From NCBI GenBank assembly GCA_026987025.1, contig JALSNJ010000024.1:1-36003 (forward strand): 36,003 bases of DNA, read 5' to 3'. Below are positions 25,488 through 32,208 of the stretch, one piece after another; position 1 is the stretch's first letter; every line of letters starts with the position of its first letter. A model generated the notes under the pieces. It ran no database searches. It was not told the origin of the DNA and worked only from the letters and a program-made list of their open reading frames with translations. The DNA is from Candidatus Aminicenantota bacterium (GTDB taxonomy: Bacteria; Acidobacteriota; Aminicenantia; S016-38). Position numbers and translations under genes: made by a program.

Positions 25488-25674
25488 GTTAAAAGGCAAC
25501 GCCGAAACAGCGGCAACTTCCTGGGTCCTTGAACCCGCCCCTGGATTTCACCTTATTTGAGGAAGGCTACACGAATATGGCCGAGTGTAAAACCCCTCCT
25601 TCGGATGAGGCCTTTTGAAAATCCGTTAAGTGGTTTATCTGTATTTTAAGATTGAAGTAGGAAGGAGATTCTTC
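25488..25674. other. intergenic sequence between the IS remnant and the ankyrin gene
   Basis: I see no ORF or RNA gene here. One imperfect hairpin, AAAACCCCTC / GAGGCCTTTT around 25588-25617, could be a terminator or relic. Together with the IS remnant this makes a gene-free gap of about 330 bp after res. Confidence 0.4.
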
Positions 25675-25703
25675 TTGACAACGGAGCTTGAACTTTGTTA
25701 AAA
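25675..25703 (+). promoter_or_regulatory. promoter of the ankyrin-repeat gene
   Basis: A consensus -35 TTGACA (25675-25680) and a -10-like TTAAAA (25698-25703) are separated by 17 bases. The Shine-Dalgarno GGAAGGAG and the ATG at 25717 follow within 14 bases. Confidence 0.6.
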
Positions 25704-25716
25704 ACGGAAGGAGAAG

Positions 25717-26463
25717 ATGAGGAAGGAAAGCCTTATAAAAATGGGTCTCCGGGCGAAAAAGGTCCTCAGGGCCGCCTTGTTCCTTCTCCTTTTCTTTGGG
25801 TTGGCCTTCCTTTTTCTTGGATCCCTTGCTGGGGTTAGCAGTTGCAGCGCTGCCGTATCTTTCTCCCCCGGTTTTCCTTCCATCCTGGTTTCAAATCTAC
25901 CTTCTCCCTGGATTTTTTCAATGTCTGCCTCTGCTAATTTCCTTACCCTCGTTGTTATAAACGCAATGTCTCCCGGACTAATTATAAGAGCAGCATCTTC
26001 GGGAAATGTAATTCTCACCGCTGTTCTTGCCTGCACAGGTGATGTAAATGTGAGAGACCCGGACGGTTGGACCCCGCTTCATTGGGCTGCCGTGAAAGGC
26101 CACAAAGGGGTGGTAAAAATTCTGCTGAACGAAGGAGCGGATGTAAATGAGAGTTGCTGTACAGGCTCCAGCCCCCTTCATCTGGCTGTGTCAAAGGGCC
26201 ACCTTGAGATAGTTAAGATTCTCCTTGAACATGGGGCAAATGCAAACCTGTGGGGTCCCTACGGAAGGACACCTCTTCACATAGCAGCCATGAAGGGCTA
26301 TCCCCGAATTGCGCAACTTCTCATCCGCCACGGGGCCTATGTGAACGCGCTGGACGGTTACGGTAAAACCCCCATGGATTATGCCGTGGAAGGGGACCAC
26401 CAGGAGGTTGTGGCGGTGCTGGCATTTCACGGCGGGAAAGATAGTTTTCAGCTTAAAAAGTGA
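25717..26463 (+). CDS. exported or membrane-anchored ankyrin-repeat protein
   Basis: This 248-residue protein has a basic N-terminus followed by a hydrophobic core (about residues 17-42, AALFLLLFFGLAFLFLGSLAG), so it is exported or anchored. About residues 45-85 are low-complexity and Ser/Pro-rich. Four to five ankyrin repeats follow from about residue 90: a divergent AASSGNVILTAVLACTGDVN, then GWTPLHWAAVKGHKGVVKIL, SSPLHLAVSKGHLEIVKILL, GRTPLHIAAMKGYPRIAQLL and GKTPMDYAVEGDHQEVVAVL. Ankyrin arrays bind proteins; the partner is unknown. The start has a strong Shine-Dalgarno. The antisense open frame across the N-terminus is a shadow. Confidence 0.8.
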   Translation: MRKESLIKMGLRAKKVLRAALFLLLFFGLAFLFLGSLAGVSSCSAAVSFSPGFPSILVSNLPSPWIFSMSASANFLTLVVINAMSPGLIIRAASSGNVILTAVLACTGDVNVRDPDGWTPLHWAAVKGHKGVVKILLNEGADVNESCCTGSSPLHLAVSKGHLEIVKILLEHGANANLWGPYGRTPLHIAAMKGYPRIAQLLIRHGAYVNALDGYGKTPMDYAVEGDHQEVVAVLAFHGGKDSFQLKK

Positions 26464-26555
26464 GATCTCAACCGATTTCCTCTTCCATAAACTCTTTGTA
26501 TGGTTTGCGTACTTTTCTGCCAGAGGGGACTGTGGACTGAGAATTAGAGGATGAA

Positions 26556-27695
26556 ATGAAAATAAGGGTAAGCGGTGGCCATCGCTCCAGCAGGAGGAAC
26601 CTTATTGCAAGGGTAGAAGAAGCTCTGAGGGAAAGAGCTTCCCTTGGCCTTGCTCCTGCGGGGGAATTTTCCGTGGTAATAACCTATTACACGAAGCCCG
26701 GAAGGCTTGCCAGCACATACAATTTTGAAGGTGAGCCTGTGATAATGATAAATGCGCTGCAGCACGCTTTAATTTACGGAAATTTCCAAAACGAGGACCA
26801 GAGACATCTGCGGTTTCTCCTGCAATACCTGAGGGTAGCTTATAATTACTTCAAAGACACGGGGGATTTTCTCTCCTTTGTGGAGGAGCCGGGGAGACTG
26901 TCCGTAGAAAGAGCGGGAAAAGGATATGAGGGACTGCACCTTCCATTTTTGGGGGAGGAGGCGAGGGGATACAGGGAGTATCTCCTCAAAAACCTGGATG
27001 CTTTCAGGGAAACCTTAGGGCTTTTCCGGGAGAAATCTTTTGACACCATCGCAGAGGGCTCCCTCAATTTTATAAGGCACGAAATTGACCATGTGGCCTT
27101 TTTCTCCTCTGAAATTTACAGGAAATACATAAGGGTTTTTCAGGAAAGGGAAAGGGAAAGGGCATGCAGTCTTGAGGGGGGTAGGATAAGGGAGCCGGAT
27201 CTGTGTTTACTTAAAAGTCACCAGTATCTGACCCTTCTATCCTGGTTCGTTCCCCTATCGGAAATAGAGGCGGGATTCTTCAACTTCGTTTCACCCTTTG
27301 GATGGAGGGAGGCAGACTACGAAAAGGTAAAAGAGCTGGTTCTGCAATGGTTCTGGAAGAACTACATGATTAAGGTTCTTCCGGTGGAAATAGCAGAGGC
27401 TCTCCTTATTTCAAAGTGGGCGGCGGGGGAGGTGGACCTTCCCACTGCAGCGTATATAAAGAAGGCAATAGAGACACAGGAAAGCACCTCCCAATTGGCT
27501 CTGGACGCTGAGGCTAAAAGGGTCCTGGAGGTTCTTGACTGGTGGAAGAGGAGATTCTGGGAGGTTGCCGTCAGAGTTTGCGAAGCCGCAGGCGAGGCCT
27601 ATCGGAAGAACCCCCGGCTTTTTACCGAGGCTTACAGAGCAAGCGACCTGGAGGGGTTCATTTCAATTCTGAGAGCCGCTGACAAAGCCCCTTGA
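26556..27695 (+). CDS. uncharacterised protein with HEIDH (HExxH) motif, putative metallopeptidase
   Basis: I do not recognise this 379-residue protein. It has no signal peptide. The central segment SLNFIRHEIDHVAFF (about residues 168-182) is a helix with an HExxH zinc-binding and catalytic pattern. A further acidic helix, LSEIEAGFFNF (about 232-242), could give a third ligand Glu as in gluzincins. N-terminal strands include EFSVVITYYTKPGRLAS. The C-terminus is helical and charged. The upstream Shine-Dalgarno is weak (GAGGATGAA). It lies 92 nt after the ankyrin gene and 90 nt before an exported protein. Peptidase activity is inferred from one motif only. Confidence 0.65.
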   Translation: MKIRVSGGHRSSRRNLIARVEEALRERASLGLAPAGEFSVVITYYTKPGRLASTYNFEGEPVIMINALQHALIYGNFQNEDQRHLRFLLQYLRVAYNYFKDTGDFLSFVEEPGRLSVERAGKGYEGLHLPFLGEEARGYREYLLKNLDAFRETLGLFREKSFDTIAEGSLNFIRHEIDHVAFFSSEIYRKYIRVFQERERERACSLEGGRIREPDLCLLKSHQYLTLLSWFVPLSEIEAGFFNFVSPFGWREADYEKVKELVLQWFWKNYMIKVLPVEIAEALLISKWAAGEVDLPTAAYIKKAIETQESTSQLALDAEAKRVLEVLDWWKRRFWEVAVRVCEAAGEAYRKNPRLFTEAYRASDLEGFISILRAADKAP

Positions 27696-27759
27696 GCCAG
27701 AAGCGAGGCTATAAAGGGTTCCGTCCCCCGGGAAAATTGTGGTAATCTCGGGGCAGCGA

Positions 27760-27768
27760 TGGTATACT
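27760..27768 (+). promoter_or_regulatory. extended -10 promoter for the glycine-zipper gene
   Basis: TGGTATACT is an extended -10 element (TG-n-TATACT). No good -35 is visible. The Shine-Dalgarno AGGAGG and ATG 27786 follow, making a leader of about 11-12 bases. Confidence 0.4.
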
Positions 27769-27785
27769 ATCCTGCAGGAGGAAAA

Positions 27786-28466
27786 ATGAAAAACACCTTT
27801 ACGAAGTTAGCTTTATTTTTTGTAGTCCTTTCGCCCTGGATTTTCGCCCGTTCCCTCACGGTGAAGGACCACACCATGGTCATAAAATTTCTGCTGGAAA
27901 ATCCCGCCCAGGTAAGGAAATGGCTCAGGTCCAGGGGCAGGGCAGGAAGGATAACTCCGGAGGAGGTTATGAATTTTGTATCAAAGGCAGCATCCACCCG
28001 CTCAAATTCTGACCTGGCGGATGTGGCGAAAAGGACCATCAGTATTGCAAACTCAAGAACAAGGGTTCCCCTGCCTGTGGAATCAACAAACCTTATTGGT
28101 AAAATAAGGTCTGCAAAGACCCTGGCGGAGGTTCAGAGCGTTCTCGTGCAGGCGACCTCCCTGAGGAAGTCTCCTGCGTCCTCAGGAGCTAAATTTGCCC
28201 TGGAGATTATAAAGGATGGGCTCAGAAACGGAATATACTCCATGCGGGGCTATTCGGCATACATTGCCCCAAAGAGGAGAAGGGGTATCTGGGCTGCCCT
28301 GGCCGACGAGGTCCTTGATACTGCCAAAAACGATGCTGTAGGAGCCATTATAGGGGCGGTTATAGGACCGGAGGGAGCAGTGGCCGGGGCTATAGCATCT
28401 TCCTCCTCATCGGTAGCCGAGACCCTGTTGAACCTAGTCTTAGGTAATCCCGAGCCCGCCTATTAG
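27786..28466 (+). CDS. exported protein with C-terminal glycine-zipper
   Basis: This 226-residue protein of unknown function starts at ATG 27786, which has AGGAGG 4 nt upstream; a GTG/ATG nine codons earlier overlaps the promoter. The signal peptide spans about residues 1-21 (LALFFVVLSPWIFARS). The middle is helical, basic and Ser/Ala-rich. The C-terminal segment VGAIIGAVIGPEGAVAGAIA (about residues 186-205) is a glycine-zipper that could insert in or pack against membranes, as in some outer-membrane-associated or toxin-like proteins. A toxin role is speculation. It converges on the AAA_14 ATPase gene with a 48-nt gap. Confidence 0.6.
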   Translation: MKNTFTKLALFFVVLSPWIFARSLTVKDHTMVIKFLLENPAQVRKWLRSRGRAGRITPEEVMNFVSKAASTRSNSDLADVAKRTISIANSRTRVPLPVESTNLIGKIRSAKTLAEVQSVLVQATSLRKSPASSGAKFALEIIKDGLRNGIYSMRGYSAYIAPKRRRGIWAALADEVLDTAKNDAVGAIIGAVIGPEGAVAGAIASSSSSVAETLLNLVLGNPEPAY

Positions 28467-28514
28467 CCTATCCTGCCGCCCTGCAATCCTGCGGGACCGG
28501 TCGGTTTTGCTCTT

Positions 28515-29729
28515 CTATTGGAAATCTTCCCCTTCAAGCATTCCTATTAAAAGAAGGGGAAACTTTCCTGGCGAGTAAGGATGGGTGAGAATTATTCTGT
28601 TGTAATTAGAAGCATCATAACCCTTAAATTGCCTCCTTCCCTTACCTTTTCCTCCTATCTCAAATATCGTGTCCTTATACCCCCTTAATAGAAAATCAGG
28701 GGTTTTTTCCCCTCGTTTTGATTTTAGATAGAAAATTTCAGCCCTCAGAAATTTCATTCTTTCAGCGAAGAAATCTTCCCTCAGGGAGCCTATGCAATCT
28801 ATATAACTTTTGTATAGCAATCTATAGGGCAAATGCATGAGAATTTTAGGTTCTTTCGTGATATTTGTTCCGTATGGTTTTATTCTATTCAAAATAAATC
28901 CCTTATCCAGAAGGTCAACATATTGAACTGCTTTGTATTTGGTTATGCCAGTATTCCTCGCTATAGAACTATAATTTATCCCTTCCGAAGGAGATCTACC
29001 TACAAAATCCACCACTTTCTTTATGTTTTCAATCTCTCCTACCCTTATATCCTGCCTTACCCCAGGAATGTCCTTTGAGATGACCCTATCCATTATATTT
29101 CTGAAAAGCTCATACGGATAAGGCTCTTCAAGGGTGAAGGGATATAATCCTCCCTTTAAATACTCATCAAATAAGTACTCATACTCCAAAACCTTCCTGT
29201 CCCAATTACCTGAAATTATATCTTCAATTTTAAGGGGTTTCAGCTTTATTCCTTCTCTAAACCAAAGGAATTCCCTGAAGCTAAACGGACCCATTCTCAA
29301 TATCCTTACCCGGCGGGATAAATCCACTCCGGATTCTATCATCCACAGGGCTATGGAACTTGTGAAGATAATTCTTACACCGCTAAGGAAGTCATAAATT
29401 TTTTTCAATTGCTCAGAATATCCCTTAAGATAATGTATCTCATCGAGCAGAAAAGTTTTCACCTCGTAATAAGTAGAGGCCTCTTTAACGAAGTCAAATA
29501 GGTCAAAAGAGCCGCTAAGGGTATCCAGGGAAACATACAAGGCTCCCTTTAACTCTCTTGCGAGCTGTCTAAGCAGAACAGTTTTTCCAACACCCCTGGG
29601 ACCTGCTATCCCTATAAAATGTCTGCTTTTTTCTTTCGCAATGGTGCTGTAAATAAACCTTTTCCTTCTATACTTTTCCACCTGCCTCAGCGCAAGGTTG
29701 TGAAGTTCAAATATTTCCCTGTAGTTCAC
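28515..29729 (-). CDS. AAA_14/DUF4143 family ATPase
   Basis: This 404-residue protein has Walker A GPRGVGKT (residues 43-50), Walker B TFLLDEIHYL (about 92-101), sensor TSSIALW, then a winged helix (about 240-270, INYSSIARNTGITKYKAVQY). The C-terminal DUF4143 region contains TPDFLL...IFEIGGKGKGRRQF, a PD-(D/E)XK-like pattern. This family is abundant in thermophiles; the cellular role is unsettled. The start is GTG 29729, supported by a promoter six bases upstream (TTGACA-17-TAACAT). A pair of 28-bp repeats lies across and beyond the -35 box and may be an operator. AT-richer than the surface operon. Confidence 0.85.
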   Translation of the reverse strand: MNYREIFELHNLALRQVEKYRRKRFIYSTIAKEKSRHFIGIAGPRGVGKTVLLRQLARELKGALYVSLDTLSGSFDLFDFVKEASTYYEVKTFLLDEIHYLKGYSEQLKKIYDFLSGVRIIFTSSIALWMIESGVDLSRRVRILRMGPFSFREFLWFREGIKLKPLKIEDIISGNWDRKVLEYEYLFDEYLKGGLYPFTLEEPYPYELFRNIMDRVISKDIPGVRQDIRVGEIENIKKVVDFVGRSPSEGINYSSIARNTGITKYKAVQYVDLLDKGFILNRIKPYGTNITKEPKILMHLPYRLLYKSYIDCIGSLREDFFAERMKFLRAEIFYLKSKRGEKTPDFLLRGYKDTIFEIGGKGKGRRQFKGYDASNYNRIILTHPYSPGKFPLLLIGMLEGEDFQ

Positions 29730-29735
29730 GGCTTA

Positions 29736-29764
29736 ATGTTAACACAAAACCTACATTCTGTCAA
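29736..29764 (-). promoter_or_regulatory. leaderless promoter of the DUF4143 ATPase gene
   Basis: On the minus strand TTGACA (29764-29759) and TAACAT (29741-29736) are 17 bases apart. Six bases then separate the -10 from GTG 29729. No Shine-Dalgarno is present, so the transcript is probably leaderless. The -35 box overlaps repeat 1 of the operator-like array. Confidence 0.75.
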
Positions 29765-29813
29765 ATCATTTGACGAAATGATATGCATTCTGTCCAATCA
29801 TTTTACGAAATGA
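29754..29813. repeat. two tandem 28-bp repeats with a palindromic core (putative operator)
   Basis: CATTCTGTCAAATC... at 29754-29781 recurs at 29786-29813 with a 32-base period, and 26 of the 28 bases match. The core of copy 1, GTCAAATCATTTGAC (29760-29774), is a perfect 7-bp inverted repeat around one base, flanked by CATT/AATG arms. Copy 2 is a degenerate version. A period near three helical turns and overlap with the -35 box suggest a two-site repressor operator. Confidence 0.7.
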
Positions 29814-29832
29814 AGTTGCCTTTGGAAGGTTA

Positions 29833-30255
29833 TCATCTTCCAATCATGACCGCTTCCGGGAAAGAAAGCAATAGGACCACCTTGACGGAGTGGAGGAGGG
29901 ATGTGGGCTCATTTTTTGGGAGAAATTTATACACCGTGGATAGCCTCCATTTCCTGTAAAGCTCCGCAGGGGTCCTGTAGCCCAGGGCAGAGTGGGGCCT
30001 CTCCTCGTTGTAGAAGCGAAACCACTCCTTTTCCGCCAGCAGGCGTTTCAGGCGGCGGTTTTCCTCCTCCAGGACCTTCAGCCGCCTTGCCTCAGATGAG
30101 CTGAGGCCACGATACTTCTTCCTCCAGCGGTAGAGGGTCTGCTGGGAGATACCATACTTCCTCGCCACCGCCGCGTTGCTCATGGAGGGAAGCTCCGCCT
30201 CCGCCAGGATGCGGATGATTTGCTCCACAGTAAACCTTTTGGCCGGCATGTTCAC
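29833..30255 (-). pseudogene. internally deleted IS3-family transposase
   Basis: The 140-codon frame joins the N-terminus of an IS3 OrfA (HTH_Tnp_1: FTVEQIIRILAEAELP, NAAVARKYGISQQTLYRWRKK, the leucine-zipper EEENRRLKRLLAEKE) directly to the very C-terminus of an OrfB integrase (FYNEERPHSALGYRTPAELY). The whole DDE catalytic core of OrfB, some 200 or more residues, is missing, so it cannot transpose by itself. The deletion kept the frame. The last residues (after KFLPKNE) probably read into flanking DNA. It starts at ATG 30255, with a good Shine-Dalgarno (AAGGAGG). A DNA-binding remnant might still be expressed and could bind the element ends. Confidence 0.8.
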
Positions 30256-30315
30256 CTCCTTGTTTTAATTTTAAATACTAACATAAACTTTTTCCAAAAT
30301 TTGGGGAGCAGGTCA
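29900..30315 (-). mobile_element. deleted IS3-type element (about 416 bp)
   Basis: The outer boundary at 30315 is clear: read inward on the minus strand it begins TGACCTGCTCCCCAAATTTT, a typical IS3-type terminal repeat starting with TG. The other end near 29900 is degraded (ATGTGGGCTCATTTTTTGGG) but aligns with the end preserved at 25396. No target-site duplication could be recognised. It contains only the deleted transposase frame. Confidence 0.65.
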
Positions 30316-30440
30316 ACTTTCTCAAAATTGGCGGAAAAGAAAAATGGGCAAGGGGACTAAACTTCCTGGATTAAAAGAGGAGGTTTATAGTCTGGGGAAG
30401 AAGGAAGGCTTCGCTCTTGAAAGGGCGCCCTATAGCCCCA

Positions 30441-32036
30441 TCACGGGTAAAACTTCTCCGCCTTCCATTCAGTTACATTCCTCTTCTCCTTGCCGAAGTT
30501 TATACCAACAAGCCAAACCTCCTTTCCTTTGCCCCTATATGCCTCCGCATAACCCTTCTCCTTTATCTGGGCTATCGCCGCCTCTGAGCTCTGGTCGCAT
30601 TTAAATTCTATTATATAAAACCGCCGGCGAGTCTCCACTACCATGTCTATCCTGCCCCTGTAGTTGAGAACCTCTGTGCGAACCCCCACCCCTGAGGCAG
30701 TGAGAATAAGGTAAAAAACCGTCTGATAATACTCCTCTCCCGTCCTGTCCTTCCTCTCAAGTACATAGGGTATCTCCGCAAATATGCTCTTTGCAAGCTC
30801 CACGGCTTCTTCTATGTCCCCATCATCCAGCGCCTTGCCTATCTTGGCGTACTTCGTCTCCCTGTAAAGCCCGGTTATTTCCCTGAACAGGCTGCGGGCA
30901 AAGGACTCTTTCACTTCCCGGTTGGGATAAGAGAGAGTATAGAGCCTTGTCCTTTCGTCGTAGTCCTTTATGGTCAGGTATCCTGACTGAAACATCAGGG
31001 GAAGAATTTGAAGGCTCTCTATATCGTAGCTGGAAAACATGAATTCGTCCGCCTCAAATTCCTCGTATTCTGGAATGTAGATGTTCCTCTCCTTTATCAA
31101 ATTTACAAGGTAGGAAGGGGTGCCCGTCTCAAACCAGTAGTTGGTTATGCTTCTGTTCCTCAGAGCTGAAAACAGGGAAAAGGGATTGTATACGCGCTCC
31201 TGCCTCTGAGAAAACCGATAGCCGTTGTAGTAATCTCTAAGAGCCTCCCTCAGAGCCTCGTAACTCATCCCCTTCTCCTGGCTGAAGGCTTTTATGTGGG
31301 GCATTAGATAAGCCTCCACCTCCTGCTCCGTTATGCCAAGCAGGCTGTTAAATTCACTGTTCATGGTTATATCAAGAAGGTTGTTAAGCTCCGAAAAAAG
31401 AGAAACCTTGGAGAACTTGGTAATACCTGTGAGAAGGACAAATTTGGTCCTCATTACGACATCCGCCGCCTTGAGCGTGCCGTAAAAGCTGCGAAGAAGG
31501 TCCCTATTGGCCTTCGCCACCTGAAGCTCCTCCTCCCCCCTTCCCACATGGTCCACTATGGCCTTGTCGTATTCGTCTATGAGGAGAACCACCTCCCTCC
31601 CATACTTCCTGTAAAGCTTCTCTATTAGCTCCGCAAAGGCATCCTTCAAGTATCTGCTTTCCTCTATCAGAAGGCCTTCCTCCTGGCCTATTTCCTTCAG
31701 CCTGTTTATTAACCTTTCCCTTAGGATCTCGCTATTGGTAGATTCTATCCTGTTAAAATCAAGCATTATCACCGGATATTCCCTCCAGTCTATACCCTCC
31801 TTGTGGTAAATGTAGAGTCCATCAAAGAGTTCCCTTTTTCCTTTGAAGAGATAATAAAGCGTTGAGAGAAGAAGCGATTTTCCAAACCTGCGGGGGCGGG
31901 AGAGAAAATAATACATACCTGTGGAGAGCATCCTGTATATGTAGCCGGTCTTGTCTATGTAAAGATAACCCTCCCTTCTTATCTTCCCGAAATCCGAAAT
32001 CCCAATGGGAAGCTTGGCCAGGTTGTTTTCCCTCAT
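30441..32036 (-). CDS. AAA-ATPase-like / PD-(D/E)XK nuclease-like protein (DUF1703 type)
   Basis: This 531-residue protein has the N-terminal AAA-ATPase-like domain (Pfam 09820): LPIGISDFGKIRREGYLYID, Walker A-like LSRPRRFGKSLLLS (about 45-58) and Walker B VVLLIDEYDKAI (about 149-160). Conserved LLTGITKFSKVSLFSELNNL follows. The C-terminal PDDEXK_9 region carries YRGRIDMVVETRRRFYIIEF and KCD, giving the D...E-x-K nuclease triad. It is usual length and intact. Its role is not established; such genes are numerous in anaerobes and thermophiles and behave like mobile genes. The promoter leaves no leader before ATG 32036. It is divergent from nagZ. Confidence 0.9.
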   Translation of the reverse strand: MRENNLAKLPIGISDFGKIRREGYLYIDKTGYIYRMLSTGMYYFLSRPRRFGKSLLLSTLYYLFKGKRELFDGLYIYHKEGIDWREYPVIMLDFNRIESTNSEILRERLINRLKEIGQEEGLLIEESRYLKDAFAELIEKLYRKYGREVVLLIDEYDKAIVDHVGRGEEELQVAKANRDLLRSFYGTLKAADVVMRTKFVLLTGITKFSKVSLFSELNNLLDITMNSEFNSLLGITEQEVEAYLMPHIKAFSQEKGMSYEALREALRDYYNGYRFSQRQERVYNPFSLFSALRNRSITNYWFETGTPSYLVNLIKERNIYIPEYEEFEADEFMFSSYDIESLQILPLMFQSGYLTIKDYDERTRLYTLSYPNREVKESFARSLFREITGLYRETKYAKIGKALDDGDIEEAVELAKSIFAEIPYVLERKDRTGEEYYQTVFYLILTASGVGVRTEVLNYRGRIDMVVETRRRFYIIEFKCDQSSEAAIAQIKEKGYAEAYRGKGKEVWLVGINFGKEKRNVTEWKAEKFYP

Positions 32037-32042
32037 AGGAAC

Positions 32043-32072
32043 ATTTTACCAGAGGGGATGAACGGTTTACAA
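32043..32072 (-). promoter_or_regulatory. leaderless promoter of the PD-(D/E)XK ATPase gene
   Basis: On the minus strand TTGTAA (32072-32067) and TAAAAT (32048-32043) are 18 bases apart, with six bases to ATG 32036 and no Shine-Dalgarno. This is the third leaderless-type promoter in the window. Confidence 0.65.
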
Positions 32073-32124
32073 AAACGGGAAGAAAGCTTTGGCTTTCCCC
32101 TATGCTATGGCCCCATACATTCCT

Positions 32125-32153
32125 TTGACTTTTCTCTCCGTATGTGCTAATGA
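32125..32153 (+). promoter_or_regulatory. promoter of nagZ
   Basis: TTGACT (32125-32130) and TAATGA (32148-32153) are separated by 17 bases. The start ATG 32209 lies about 55 bases downstream with Shine-Dalgarno AAGGAG, so this transcript has a normal leader. Confidence 0.5.
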
Positions 32154-32208
32154 TTAAGACAAAGAGAAGGAAGTTCTGTATGAAGATTTTAGAGGAAAAG
32201 GAGAAACG

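Noticed and set aside
25698-26036. Minus-strand open frame of 112 codons opposite the ankyrin gene
   Set aside because: The plus strand has a consensus promoter, a Shine-Dalgarno, a signal anchor and ankyrin repeats in one frame; the antisense frame has none of these.
29754-29813. CRISPR array
   Set aside because: Only two nearly adjacent repeats with a 4-base gap and no spacers; the position on a promoter fits an operator.
30344-30443. Small plus-strand frame MGKGTKLPGLKEEVYSLGKK downstream of the IS end
   Set aside because: It has no Shine-Dalgarno and no recognisable family, and it soon runs antisense into the PD-(D/E)XK gene. It could be a relic but I cannot support it.
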